64,000 nucleotides of DNA, taken from positions 28,585 through 92,584 of the forward strand of contig JAOZHR010000025.1 of NCBI GenBank assembly GCA_026014805.1. Reading direction: 5' to 3'. The position numbers and the translations under genes are program-made. Under the pieces are notes generated by a model. That model did no database searches and was not told the origin of the DNA. It worked only from the letters and a program-made list of their open reading frames with translations. Of this stretch, positions 51,582-60,890 are shown one piece after another; within the stretch, counting starts at the first letter, position 1, and each line of letters starts with the position of its first letter. Source of the stretch: Candidatus Bathyarchaeota archaeon (GTDB lineage: Archaea > Thermoproteota > Bathyarchaeia > Bathyarchaeales > SOJC01).

Positions 51582-52748
51582 TTAGTCCCTCGAATAAACC
51601 ATGAGACTGTGCACATTAGCTGCTCCACTCAAGTTATGGGCGACAGCTGTTTCTGCGCCTTTAACGTATCTTCCTTTGGGTACTTCTCCACGGAACTGTT
51701 GCAGTATGTCTATGGATTGGAGAATTGCCGTGGCGCCTAATGGGTGCCCGCAACCGAGTAGTCCTCCTCTTGGGTTCACAGCTATCTTTCCGCCTATGTA
51801 GGGTTCGCCGTTTTCGATGAATTTTCCGCCTTTACCTTTTTCACACCAGCCAAATGCTTCGTATTCCATTATTTCTGATATCGTGAAACAGTCGTGTAAC
51901 TCGGCGATGTCAATTTCGTTTATCGTGATTTTTGCTGTTCTCAAAGCTTCTTTGAAAGCCATTTTAAGGGGAACCCACTCGGTGATGCTTGCTAAGTTAT
52001 TTACTGCATTTCCTACGCTGGCTTGTCCTGATCCAATAATGTACATGGGAGTGTCTGTGTATTTTTTCGCGTCTTCAGCAGGAACCAAAACAATCCCTGC
52101 AGCCCCATCGGTTATTCCGCTGCAATCGAACAAGTTTAGTGGAGGAGAGATCATCGGTGACTGAAGCACTTTCTCAACTGTGAACTCTTTTTGAAACTGA
52201 GCTATAGGGTTCATTGTTGAATAATGATGATTCTTCACAGAAACGAGCGCCATCTGCTCCTTCGTAGTTCCAAACTCGTACATATGTCTCTGAGCTGTCA
52301 TCGCAAAGAACGGTGGGGCCGACATTGCGTTGACACCATCCCACTCTCGATCCAACACACATGTCATATTCGTCTGAGCCTCAGCCATGTCTGGCATAAA
52401 CATCTTCTCCACGCCAAGGGCAACCGCCACATCAGCCATGCCACTCGCAATGCAAGCCCATGCATACCGAATAGCTGCTTGCCCAGATGCACACATAAGC
52501 TCAGTGGTTGCAATAACTTTCCTCGGAGTCATACCTAGGTACTCAGCAACCATAGGGGCGACGTGAACTTGAAACGTAAATCTTTCGGGTTGAGCGGCTC
52601 CAACAAGGAGTGCTTCAACATCTTTTGGAGAGATATTGTCAATGTTGTCGAACATCGCCTTTCCCGCTTCTTGTACCAGTTCTCTCCATGTAGCTTCGCG
52701 TTTGCCACATTTTGTGGTTCCTCCGCCTACGATGGCAACTTTCTTCAC
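51582..52748 (-). CDS. Thiolase (archaeal acetyl-CoA acyltransferase), copy 2
   Basis: The 388-residue enzyme has the nucleophile in TTELMCASGQAAIRY, LHDCFTISEIMEYE, GGLLGCGHPLGATAI and AHNLSGAANVH. It pairs with the DUF35 protein that follows. With 3-hydroxyacyl-CoA dehydrogenase and enoyl-CoA hydratase on the same strand, it fits thiolysis of 3-oxopimelyl-CoA to glutaryl-CoA and acetyl-CoA, or of acetoacetyl-CoA. Two TTATTTAAGG elements upstream (52763, 52790) may give it its own promoter. Confidence 0.87.
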   Translation of the reverse strand: MKKVAIVGGGTTKCGKREATWRELVQEAGKAMFDNIDNISPKDVEALLVGAAQPERFTFQVHVAPMVAEYLGMTPRKVIATTELMCASGQAAIRYAWACIASGMADVAVALGVEKMFMPDMAEAQTNMTCVLDREWDGVNAMSAPPFFAMTAQRHMYEFGTTKEQMALVSVKNHHYSTMNPIAQFQKEFTVEKVLQSPMISPPLNLFDCSGITDGAAGIVLVPAEDAKKYTDTPMYIIGSGQASVGNAVNNLASITEWVPLKMAFKEALRTAKITINEIDIAELHDCFTISEIMEYEAFGWCEKGKGGKFIENGEPYIGGKIAVNPRGGLLGCGHPLGATAILQSIDILQQFRGEVPKGRYVKGAETAVAHNLSGAANVHSLMVYSRD

Positions 52749-52807
52749 CAGAACACCTCAGTTATTTAAGGGGAAGAGAATCAAGTGTCATTATTTAAGG
52801 ATAGAGT

Positions 52808-53593
52808 TTACTTTCCTTTATATCGGGGTTTTCTCTTCTCGAGGAACGCACTTACTCCTTCCTTGAAGTCTTCTGTGGAGGCGAGAACGCCGAATGCTTC
52901 TGCTTCGTTTGTTAATCCTATCTTCAAGTCGGTTTCTGTACTGTTGTTAATCAACTGTTTGGCTAACTCGATGGCTATTGGTGGCTTGTTCATGAGTTCG
53001 GAGGCAAGTTCTTTGACAGTCGATTTCAACTGTTCAAGGGGCACAACTTTGTTCACTAGGCCGAGTTGTTCAGCAGTCTTTGCGTCAATTCTTTTTCCTG
53101 TAAATATCATTTCTTTCGCTTTTCCCTTTCCTACAAGTCGTGGAAGACGTTGTGTACCGCCCCATCCTGGAATTAAGCCAACGTTTACTTCCGGTTGCCC
53201 CAATTTCGCGTTTTCTGAGGCAATCCGGAGGTCACATGCCATGGCTAATTCTAAGCCGCCTCCAAGAGCGTAACCGTTTATGGCGGCAATGACAGGCTTT
53301 TCAAGTTCTTCTATTTCCAAGGTTAGTTTTTGTCCGACCTGTGAAAGGTGCATTCCCTTATACGCGCCTGCGCCTTTCATCACGTTTAAGTCGGCGCCTG
53401 CGCAGAATGCTCGGTCTCCCGCTCCCGTGATGACCACCACTTTTGTGTTTTTGTCTTGTCTCGCGTCGGCTATCCTTGACGAAATCTCTAGAAGCGTTTC
53501 CTCGTTTAGAGCGTTGAGTGCCTGTGGTCTATTGATAGTAATAGTGGCTATTCCTTCACTCTTCTCGTAGAGTGTGTTTTTGAATTCCATCAA
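52808..53593 (-). CDS. Enoyl-CoA hydratase (crotonase)
   Basis: The 261-residue protein has VVITGAGDRAFCAGADLNVM (oxyanion hole), ALGGGLELAMACDLRIASEN and KLGQPEVNVGLIPGWGGTQRL, carrying both catalytic Glu positions of true hydratases. It adds water to crotonyl-CoA or another 2-enoyl-CoA. It lies 17 bases after the dehydrogenase and shares its strand with thiolase. The motif pattern differs from Dch and Oah, so a linear substrate is likely. Confidence 0.9.
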   Translation of the reverse strand: MMEFKNTLYEKSEGIATITINRPQALNALNEETLLEISSRIADARQDKNTKVVVITGAGDRAFCAGADLNVMKGAGAYKGMHLSQVGQKLTLEIEELEKPVIAAINGYALGGGLELAMACDLRIASENAKLGQPEVNVGLIPGWGGTQRLPRLVGKGKAKEMIFTGKRIDAKTAEQLGLVNKVVPLEQLKSTVKELASELMNKPPIAIELAKQLINNSTETDLKIGLTNEAEAFGVLASTEDFKEGVSAFLEKRKPRYKGK

Positions 53594-53610
53594 ATGCCTC
53601 TCCTATGTTT

Positions 53611-54474
53611 CTACTTCTTTCTCCAATCGTAAAAGCCCTTTCCACTTTTCCTTCCCAACAAGTTCGCTCTTGTCATCTGCCGCAACAAGGGACAGGGGCT
53701 ATACTTCGGACCTAGTTCTTTCTGCAAGACTTCCGCAATAGCTAATGTCGTGTCAATGCCAAGATAGTCAACTAAGGTCAACGGACCCATCGGCCAGTTC
53801 AATCCAAGCTTTATCGCTTTGTCTATGTCTTCTGGTTCTGCAACTCCTTCCCATACAAGATTGAAAGCTTCATTCAAGGCAGGAACGAGAATTCTGTTCA
53901 CAATGAAACCAGCGGAATCTTTCTTGACAACAACTGTTTCTTTCCCCATTTTTTGGGAAACAGCAACTATCGTGTCAATAGTTTCGTCTGACGTTTTTGC
54001 CCCGCGGATAATCTCCACCAGCTTCATTAGTTGTGGCGGGTTGAAGAAGTGCATGCCGCAGAACTTTTCAGGTCTTTGAGTGCTTGAGGCGAGTTCAGTT
54101 ATGCTGATAGAAGAGGTGTTGGAAGCCATTATGGCGTCTCCTTTTGCATATTTGTCGGCTTCTGCGAGGACAGCTTTTTTGATTTGGAGCTTTTCTGGGA
54201 CGGCTTCGATTATGAGATTGGCGTCTTCTACAGCCTCCTTCATATCGAGCGTTGTATGGATTCTCCTCAATGTATCGCTCATGTCTTGTTCGGATATCAC
54301 TTGTTTTTGTGTGAATTTCTGCAAGCTGTTTCTTATCATTCCCATGCCTTTGTCCAGAAACTCTTGCTTCACGTCTCTAATCGTAACCTCATATTTTGCC
54401 ATCTGCGCCGACACCTGAGCAATTCCATGCCCCATCAATCCAGCACCTAAAACTGACACCTTTTTAATTTCCAT
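53611..54474 (-). CDS. 3-hydroxyacyl-CoA dehydrogenase
   Basis: The 287-residue enzyme has KKVSVLGAGLMGHGIAQVSA (NAD-binding), NTSSISITELA, the catalytic His in GMHFFNPPQLMKLVEII, and NRILVPALNEAFNLV. Short single-domain members act on 3-hydroxybutyryl-CoA or related acids; 3-hydroxypimelyl-CoA is the expected product of Oah here. First gene of the operon 54474-51114 with enoyl-CoA hydratase, thiolase and DUF35 protein. Confidence 0.92.
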   Translation of the reverse strand: MEIKKVSVLGAGLMGHGIAQVSAQMAKYEVTIRDVKQEFLDKGMGMIRNSLQKFTQKQVISEQDMSDTLRRIHTTLDMKEAVEDANLIIEAVPEKLQIKKAVLAEADKYAKGDAIMASNTSSISITELASSTQRPEKFCGMHFFNPPQLMKLVEIIRGAKTSDETIDTIVAVSQKMGKETVVVKKDSAGFIVNRILVPALNEAFNLVWEGVAEPEDIDKAIKLGLNWPMGPLTLVDYLGIDTTLAIAEVLQKELGPKYSPCPLLRQMTRANLLGRKSGKGFYDWRKK

Positions 54475-54660
54475 TGTCCATCACTCTCTACAATTTTAAA
54501 GAAGTCTATTTCTACATTCGCCGTATTTAAGTTCAATGTTCTTTATGAGATGAGACTTGTTCAGTAGTAGAAGACTACATGCAAATGCGCAAAATAATCT
54601 TAGAGATGAAAATGTTTAAAGCAGTAACCAACGACCTTAACAATTCACTTGACGCAACAA

Positions 54661-55593
54661 ATGGTGCAAAGAATGCGCATTACAAAAGTTGACGAACACA
54701 TTAATTTGATAGACCTTGAACCTGCTGGAATTAAGAATTTCATAGCCAGCTACGTTTTGACGGGAAAGAATACAGCAATAGTTGAAGCGGGTCCTGTATC
54801 AACAGTGCAGAACTTGCTATTCAGCCTAAAGAAACTAAATGTTAAACCTGAGGAAGTCGCCTACGTTGCGGTTTCACACATTCATCTGGACCATGGCGGA
54901 GCCGTTGGAACCCTGGTGAAGCATTTGCCGAAAGCTAAGCTTATTGTCCATAAAAGAGGGACCCCCCACGCAGCAAATCCGGAAAATCTTTGGACTCAAT
55001 CAAGAAAAGCCCTTGGAAGACTAGCCCAAATGTATGGTAAACCTGAACCCGTTCCGAAAGAAAGGATTATTGCGGCAACTGATGGTATGACCTTTGATAT
55101 GGGAAACAATGTTAAGCTAAAGGTTATCGAAACTCTTGGACATGCTTCGCATCACTTGGCTTATTATGAAACACTAAGTCAAGGGATTTTCCCAGGAGAC
55201 GCTGCTGGTATTTACCTAAATAAATTTGACGTGGTTGTGCCAACAACACCTTCGCCCTACCGTTTAGACATAGCTTTAGCATCCTTGAAAAAGCTAGTTA
55301 ACTTGAAATCTAGGTTCTTGTATTATAGCCACTTTGGAAAAGCATACAATTCTACCGAAAAACTTCGAGCCTACGTAAAACAGCTTAAACTTTGGGAAGA
55401 AATTGCAAAGCAAAGTATAGAAAAAGGTGAAAACCTTGAGGCGATAAGTAAAAGACTAATAGAAAGCGATACAGCTCTTCAGAAAGCTAGGGAACACATC
55501 AAAAACCATCCAATTTTAAGCAAAACTGTGTTAGCTCAAAGCGTGGAAGGCGTTATGAAATATGTAGAAAAAATGCATGTGCAAACGTCTTAA
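54661..55593 (+). CDS. Metallo-beta-lactamase-fold hydrolase
   Basis: About 310 residues. The metal site is VSHIHLDHGGAVG (HxHxDH), GHASHHLAYYE, IFPGDAAGIYL (Asp) and a distal His in YYSHFGKAY. A helical C-terminal region follows (residues about 230-310). Thioester or lactone hydrolysis is typical; in this setting a CoA-thioester hydrolase is possible. ATG 54661 or the in-frame TTG 54649 may start it; a TATA-like TGTTTAAAG lies about 40 bases upstream. Confidence 0.82.
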   Translation: MVQRMRITKVDEHINLIDLEPAGIKNFIASYVLTGKNTAIVEAGPVSTVQNLLFSLKKLNVKPEEVAYVAVSHIHLDHGGAVGTLVKHLPKAKLIVHKRGTPHAANPENLWTQSRKALGRLAQMYGKPEPVPKERIIAATDGMTFDMGNNVKLKVIETLGHASHHLAYYETLSQGIFPGDAAGIYLNKFDVVVPTTPSPYRLDIALASLKKLVNLKSRFLYYSHFGKAYNSTEKLRAYVKQLKLWEEIAKQSIEKGENLEAISKRLIESDTALQKAREHIKNHPILSKTVLAQSVEGVMKYVEKMHVQTS

Positions 55594-55694
55594 CCATAAA
55601 ATGTTAGGAAGTGGCCTCAAATTAAAAATGGAATCCTCGTCTCAATAGGTTAGAAATAAATCTTACTTCAAGTACTCTATTTTGTGGTCTCAGT

Positions 55695-56639
55695 ATGGAA
55701 GGGAAAAAGCCAACAATTGGAATTATCGGTTTAGGTCCTGCGGGCTCTATTCTAGCTGCTCACCTAGCTAAAGCCGGAGAAGACATTATTGTTGAAGACA
55801 TTGTGCAAAAGCTTCTACTCACAATAAAACAGGAAGGGTTGCATATATCTGGAATCAAAGAACTAACCGCTAAAATAGATAAAACTACTAGTTCAATGTC
55901 TGAATTTTCCAAGTTAAACCCAGACATAATTTTTATAGCAACAAAAGCTTGCATTTTGAAAGTAATTCTCCCAGAAATTAAACAAATATACAAACCTGAA
56001 ATGAAGATAGTTAGTTTCGAAAACGGACTCGACAATGAACAATTCATCACTAAAAGTCTAGGAATCGATACCGCATATCGGGTGGTCATCAATTATGCTG
56101 GAAATACGATAGGTCTCGGAAATGTTAAGATGAACTGGTTCCAACCGCCAAATTATGTCGGTGCTTTCTGCAAGGGAGAATACACCACTGATGAGACAAC
56201 CAAATACATTTCCAACATGATGACATGCTCTGGACTGACAACACATGAAGCACCTGACATCAAAAAAAACGTGTGGGAAAAAACCATCTTGAACTCTGCT
56301 CTTTGCTCAATCTGCGCCGTAACTGGACAAACCATGAAAGAAGCAATAGAATTCGAACATACTCGCGATCTTGCAGTAAAAATACTCGAAGAAGGACTAG
56401 AAGTGGCAAAAACAGATGGATACGACTTCGGCAAGGGTTCCCTAAGTCGGTTTACATCATATCTCGAAAAGGGTGGAGCTCATAAGCCGTCCATGCTTAT
56501 AGACGTTGAGAACAAAAACCTAACTGAAGTTGATTTCATGAGCGGAGCAATAGCTCACTATGGAGAAAAATATGGAATTCCAACACCTGTCAATTCCACA
56601 TTCACAAGCTTGCTGAAAACCATAGAAAATCAATATTGA
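55695..56639 (+). CDS. Ketopantoate reductase family (PanE/ApbA-like) dehydrogenase
   Basis: The 314-residue protein starts GIIGLGPAGSILAAHLAKAG (NADP-binding), has IATKACILKVILPEIK with the conserved Lys, SFENGLDNEQFI, and a C-terminal WEKTILNSALCSICAVTGQT. Genuine PanE reduces ketopantoate for CoA synthesis. The position between a metallo-beta-lactamase-like gene and a benzoyl-CoA-reductase-like pair allows a catabolic dehydrogenase instead. No neighbouring pantothenate genes are seen. Confidence 0.75.
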   Translation: MEGKKPTIGIIGLGPAGSILAAHLAKAGEDIIVEDIVQKLLLTIKQEGLHISGIKELTAKIDKTTSSMSEFSKLNPDIIFIATKACILKVILPEIKQIYKPEMKIVSFENGLDNEQFITKSLGIDTAYRVVINYAGNTIGLGNVKMNWFQPPNYVGAFCKGEYTTDETTKYISNMMTCSGLTTHEAPDIKKNVWEKTILNSALCSICAVTGQTMKEAIEFEHTRDLAVKILEEGLEVAKTDGYDFGKGSLSRFTSYLEKGGAHKPSMLIDVENKNLTEVDFMSGAIAHYGEKYGIPTPVNSTFTSLLKTIENQY

Positions 56640-56686
56640 AATGGTTAGAAGTATGTTCAATGAAGTTTAGACAGCATCAAACCCAA

Positions 56687-56705
56687 ATCCTTAAAATAAA
56701 AGGAT
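56687..56705. promoter_or_regulatory. Inverted repeat over a TATA-like element before the second reductase pair
   Basis: ATCCTT and AAGGAT arms flank AAAATAA, which together supply a TATA-like TTAAAATAA. The element lies 57-75 bases before the ATG at 56762. It differs from the ATATAAA-N9-TTTATAT motif of the bzd genes, so the pair may be controlled separately. Confidence 0.35.
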
Positions 56706-56761
56706 AATGTCCATTCCTGTTCGAACCGTTTGAGAACAATACTGCCGAAGGAGTATCACTA

Positions 56762-57880
56762 ATGAATGTTCTAAGTCCCTTCAGAAATTTGGTTTTGACA
56801 AGACATGATATAGCGAAAAGTTGGAAAACCAAAGGCAAACATGTAATTGGCTGGAGTTGTACCTATACTCCAGAAGAGCTCATCTACGCGGCAAATGCGC
56901 TACCTGTCATGGTTTTTGGAGATCTTGAAAGCACAAAACTCGCTGATATCTACCTGCCAATTAACACATGCTCTTTTGCACGTAGCTGTTTCAACTCATC
57001 TCTAAAAGGAGACAACGACTATCTAGACGGATTTGTTGCATCAAGCAGCTGCGATAACCGAAACAAAATTTTTGACATGTGGAGATACCATATTAAAATT
57101 CCATATATACACTTTATAAACACCCCGCACACGAGAACCGAAAGGGCGCACAACTTCTTTTATGAAGAAATTTTGAGGTTTAAGACATCATTGGAAAAGG
57201 CTTTTGGAAAAACAATTTCTGATGGTGCGCTAAAGAATGCAATCCAAGTTTACAACGAGAACAGGCTTTTTTTGAAGAAAGTTTATGATTTGAGGATGAA
57301 TGATCCTCCGCTGATCTCTGGGGTTGAAGCATTAGAAATTGTCCTTTCCAGCATGGTGACGTCAAAAGAGGAACATAACAAGTTGCTGAACCATCTGCTA
57401 ACTGAAGTTTCCAATCGTGCTGAGATGCCTAAAGGCGGCGTAAGACTGCTTGTTTCTGGAAGCGTTATGGATAACTCAGAGCTGCTTAAGATTGTTGAGG
57501 CTGTGGGCGGCAGCGTTGTTGCCGATGATTGGTGTACGGGTTCAAGGTATTTTTGGGATCTCGTTGATTCTGACGGTGATCCGTTGCACACCATTGCTGA
57601 AAGGTATCTAAACAAGATTCCGTCGTCTTTCATGGTTGAGGGTGAAGAAAGATTTGGGCACACAACTGAGATGGCGAAACGGTTTGATGTTGAGGCAGCG
57701 ATAATTTTTGTTCTGAAGTTTTGTGACACTCATCTATTTGATGCTCCCCAACTTATGGAAGAGCTGAAGGCTCTGGGTCTGCCAGTTTTGTATTTAGAGT
57801 GGGAGCATTCTCTAAGTGGCTTAGCCCAGCTGAAGACGAGAATCGAAGCCTTCATAGAAATGGTGGGTGGAATAGAGTAA
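56762..57880 (+). CDS. BcrC/HgdB-family subunit, second set
   Basis: The 372-residue protein is a paralogue of BzdN: CSFARSCFNSSLKGDNDYLD, ASSSCDNRNKIFDMW, ISGVEALEIVLSSMV, DDWCTGSRYFWDLVD and FVLKFCDTHLFDAPQL match BzdN positions. Cys residues likely bind a [4Fe-4S] cluster. GGAG precedes the ATG. No ATPase activator is encoded beside it, so it would depend on BzdPQ or another activator. It may reduce another aromatic acyl-CoA or dehydrate a 2-hydroxyacyl-CoA. Confidence 0.85.
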   Translation: MNVLSPFRNLVLTRHDIAKSWKTKGKHVIGWSCTYTPEELIYAANALPVMVFGDLESTKLADIYLPINTCSFARSCFNSSLKGDNDYLDGFVASSSCDNRNKIFDMWRYHIKIPYIHFINTPHTRTERAHNFFYEEILRFKTSLEKAFGKTISDGALKNAIQVYNENRLFLKKVYDLRMNDPPLISGVEALEIVLSSMVTSKEEHNKLLNHLLTEVSNRAEMPKGGVRLLVSGSVMDNSELLKIVEAVGGSVVADDWCTGSRYFWDLVDSDGDPLHTIAERYLNKIPSSFMVEGEERFGHTTEMAKRFDVEAAIIFVLKFCDTHLFDAPQLMEELKALGLPVLYLEWEHSLSGLAQLKTRIEAFIEMVGGIE

Positions 57881-57882
57881 GC

Positions 57883-59118
57883 ATGACAGAAGCTAAGCCA
57901 GAAAGAAGGTTGCAAACAACCAGAGGTTTTTACAGAAACTATGTGAAGAAATTCTACGAAGATGCCCACAAAGCTAAGGCCGAGGGAAAACCAGTTGCAT
58001 GGGTTGCCTCAACTTTTCCAGTTGAAATGCTGCTTGCCATGGATGTTTTTCCAGTTTGGCCCGAAAACTACGCTTCTCTCTGTGCAGCTAGACAAGTTTC
58101 AGTAAAATTCTGCGAAATTGCCGAGGGCAAGGGGTTTTCTAAAGACCTCTGCTCTTATGCAAGAGTTGTGATTGGGTCTCTGTTTAAAAAAACAGATAAT
58201 TTGCCTGAAGGAGGTATGCCTAAGCCTGATTTTCTCGTTGCGTCAACAGGTGCCTGTGACACACATTTTAAATGGTTTCAGTTTGTTAGTCGACAATATA
58301 AAGTTCCGTTATTTCTTTTAGATGTACCATACAACATAAGTGGAGCAGATTCGGAGCATCTTGAAAAGACACACGTAAAATTCTATATTTCACAGCTAGA
58401 AGAGCTTATTGACTTTCTAGAGAAGCAAACTGGCACAAAACTGGATAAAGACAAATTGAAGGAAAAAATAGCACTTTCAGACCGCACAAGTCAACTTTGG
58501 GAAGAAATTCAGAATTATCGAAAAACAATTCCTACTCCGATGGGTGCTCGCAATGCGTTCTCTGCAGTTTTCTTCATGCTTAGCATTCCAAGTACCCAGA
58601 TGGCAGTTGACTTCTATGAGAAGTTGCGCGACGAAGTTAAGAAACGAGCAGAAAACAAATTTGGCATAATAGAAAATGAAAAATACAGACTATTATGGGA
58701 CAACTTGCCACTTTGGTTTAACCTCAAATTCTTTGAATACCTCAACAGCTTAGGCGCAGTTGTTGTCGCTGAAACATTCTCTCATGTTTGGATGGGAAGG
58801 CTAGACTCTTCCAAACCTTTGGAAAGCTTAGCTAAGAAGTATCTGCCAAACTTCGCGAACTGCAGCATAGACAGAAAAATTGACTTGATACAAAATCTCG
58901 TGAAAGAGTTCAAGGCTGATGGCGTAATTTTGCCAACCAACTGGGGCTGCAGAATGATGTCTATAGGCGAAACAATAGTGAAGGATACAATCTACGAGAA
59001 ACTTGTGGTCCCAAGCCTCATACTTGATGTAGATTCTTCAGATTGGAGAAACTACAATGAGGCTCATGTCAAGAGAAACGTTGAGGTTTTCCTTCAAGTG
59101 TTGAGTGGGAAGAAATAA
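57883..59118 (+). CDS. BcrB/HgdB-family subunit, second set
   Basis: About 411 residues. KDLCSYARVVIGSLF, ASTGACDTHFKWFQFVS, DNLPLWFNLKFFEYL and LPTNWGCRMMSIGE match BcrB/BzdO positions, with three Cys positions usable for a cluster, but the BzdO-specific HEKGG motif is absent. ATG 57883 lies 2 bases after the preceding stop; the frame is open to 57799, an overlap unlikely to be used. It should form a heterodimer with 56762-57880. Confidence 0.85.
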   Translation: MTEAKPERRLQTTRGFYRNYVKKFYEDAHKAKAEGKPVAWVASTFPVEMLLAMDVFPVWPENYASLCAARQVSVKFCEIAEGKGFSKDLCSYARVVIGSLFKKTDNLPEGGMPKPDFLVASTGACDTHFKWFQFVSRQYKVPLFLLDVPYNISGADSEHLEKTHVKFYISQLEELIDFLEKQTGTKLDKDKLKEKIALSDRTSQLWEEIQNYRKTIPTPMGARNAFSAVFFMLSIPSTQMAVDFYEKLRDEVKKRAENKFGIIENEKYRLLWDNLPLWFNLKFFEYLNSLGAVVVAETFSHVWMGRLDSSKPLESLAKKYLPNFANCSIDRKIDLIQNLVKEFKADGVILPTNWGCRMMSIGETIVKDTIYEKLVVPSLILDVDSSDWRNYNEAHVKRNVEVFLQVLSGKK

Positions 59119-59138
59119 AGAGGATAAAGCATACGGCT

Positions 59139-60695
59139 TCAAAGTTTATTGGCATATCTTTCTCGAAGTTTTCTGTGCAGTATCTTTCCAGTTGTAGTCC
59201 TTGGCATCTCGGACGGTAAGATAAAATCTACTGACTTGGGCTTCTTATATCCAGCCATCCTTCCACGACACCATTCAATAATCTCCTCTTCGGTGGCTAT
59301 CTGCCCCTCTTTCAAAATCACAACTGCCTTAACAGCCTCACCCCACTTATCATCAGGCACACCAACAACAGCAACATCGAAAACCTTGGAATGCTTAGAA
59401 ATAACTTCCTCAATCTCTGAGGGATAAACATGTTCTCCGCCTGTTATTATCATGTTGTCCTTCCTATCGACGATGTAGTAGTAGCCCTCCTCGTCACGCT
59501 TAACCATGTCCCTTGCAGTGAAAAAATCCCCTCGGAATGATTCCTTCGTCTTCTCAGGCATCTTGTAATATTCATTAAACATCATCGGGCCTCGAGAATA
59601 TAACTCTCCAACTTCGCCAACAGGCACCTCATTCCCGTTCTCATCTAGAAGCCTAATTACATCGGTTCCGAGACCCTCTCGCCCCATTGAACTCAGCTTC
59701 CTCAGCTGATCCTCAGGTCTGAGAATTGTGACGAGCCCAGCCTCCGTAGAGCCATAAGCCTCATACAACCTGACGTTGGGAAAACATTCTAGAATCCCCT
59801 TCTTTATCTTGCTCCGGACAGGCGCTGAAGAACACAAGAAGCTACGCATAGAGCTCAAATCAAACTTCTTCCTCACATCCTCAGGAACATTCAATATTAA
59901 ATGATAATGGGTTGGTATCAGCGAGATGAAGGTCACCTTCTCCTCATCTACCACACGCAGAAAATCAACAGGATCAAAACCCTTGTCCCGACCGACATAA
60001 AGGGATGCACCTATATATAGGAATAGTAGACCATAGAAAGTTGAGTTTACATGATACAAGGGCATGACTATCATACCCTTATCATCTTGTGAAAACCCGA
60101 ACTCAACCGCGTTAATTAGAAAAAACGATATGTATGATTCGTGAGAGCGAACAACACCTTTCGGTATTCCGGTAGTTCCTGAGGTGTATATCTGAAACCA
60201 TGTGTTTTTGCTGTCGACCTTTACATATGGCTTGTTATCAAGAGAGCCTTCAATAAATTTTTCATAGTTAATGTAGCCCTCGGGAGCAGTCTTACCAACC
60301 ACTATGAAACTCTCTTCACTAATGTTTTGAAGGTTGGAGCGAACCGAGCTTACACAATCAAAAAATTCTTCATCCAACATCATCGCTCTAGCGTCAGAAT
60401 TATTGACCACATACTCAACTTCTTGACCAACGAAACGCCAATTAACCGTGACAACAACCACACCAATCTTCGCACAAGCACAACAGACCTCCACAAACTC
60501 AACACTGTTATAGAGCATAACAGCAAGCCTGTCACCCTTACGCAAACCCGTACTCAACAAGCTGTTCGCGAGTCTGTTTGTTCTCAAATCAAGCTCAGAG
60601 TAAGTCTTAGTCTTTTCACGCCAGTCCTTAACTGCGATCTTCTTAGGAAATTTCTTCGCGTGAATCCTCAAGATTTCACCCAGATTCAGCCACAT
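59139..60695 (-). CDS. Acyl-CoA (aryl-CoA) ligase, AMP-forming
   Basis: The 518-residue adenylate-forming enzyme has FQIYTSGTTGIPKGV (P-loop, residue 168 onward), YEAYGSTEAG, GDFFTARDMVKRDEEGYYYI, DRKDNMIITGGEHVYPSEIE and the C-terminal Lys in PRTTTGKILHRKLRE. It activates a carboxylic acid to CoA thioester with ATP. Benzoate-CoA ligases usually have SSGSTG in the P-loop, so the aromatic substrate is suggested by context, not by sequence. Its promoter is not obvious. Confidence 0.87.
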   Translation of the reverse strand: MWLNLGEILRIHAKKFPKKIAVKDWREKTKTYSELDLRTNRLANSLLSTGLRKGDRLAVMLYNSVEFVEVCCACAKIGVVVVTVNWRFVGQEVEYVVNNSDARAMMLDEEFFDCVSSVRSNLQNISEESFIVVGKTAPEGYINYEKFIEGSLDNKPYVKVDSKNTWFQIYTSGTTGIPKGVVRSHESYISFFLINAVEFGFSQDDKGMIVMPLYHVNSTFYGLLFLYIGASLYVGRDKGFDPVDFLRVVDEEKVTFISLIPTHYHLILNVPEDVRKKFDLSSMRSFLCSSAPVRSKIKKGILECFPNVRLYEAYGSTEAGLVTILRPEDQLRKLSSMGREGLGTDVIRLLDENGNEVPVGEVGELYSRGPMMFNEYYKMPEKTKESFRGDFFTARDMVKRDEEGYYYIVDRKDNMIITGGEHVYPSEIEEVISKHSKVFDVAVVGVPDDKWGEAVKAVVILKEGQIATEEEIIEWCRGRMAGYKKPKSVDFILPSEMPRTTTGKILHRKLRERYANKL

Positions 60696-60890
60696 AATGC
60701 TTCCTCTCTCTTATTCGCATAGAATAGCCTTAGGCAATAATAAAAATTTCCTAGTTATTGAAGAGTCCTTGCGAAGCGTGTGCCGACTATGCCCACATGT
60801 GATTGAATGAGAGGGACTAGAAGACCTATATAAGATTGTGTTACAATAACAGATAAAAAAAATGCTAAAACGTCAAAATGAGGTGTAGAA

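Noticed and set aside
59139..60695. Firm call as benzoate-CoA ligase
   Set aside because: The P-loop is YTSGTTG rather than the SSGSTG common in benzoate-CoA ligases, so only a general acyl/aryl-CoA ligase call is supported.
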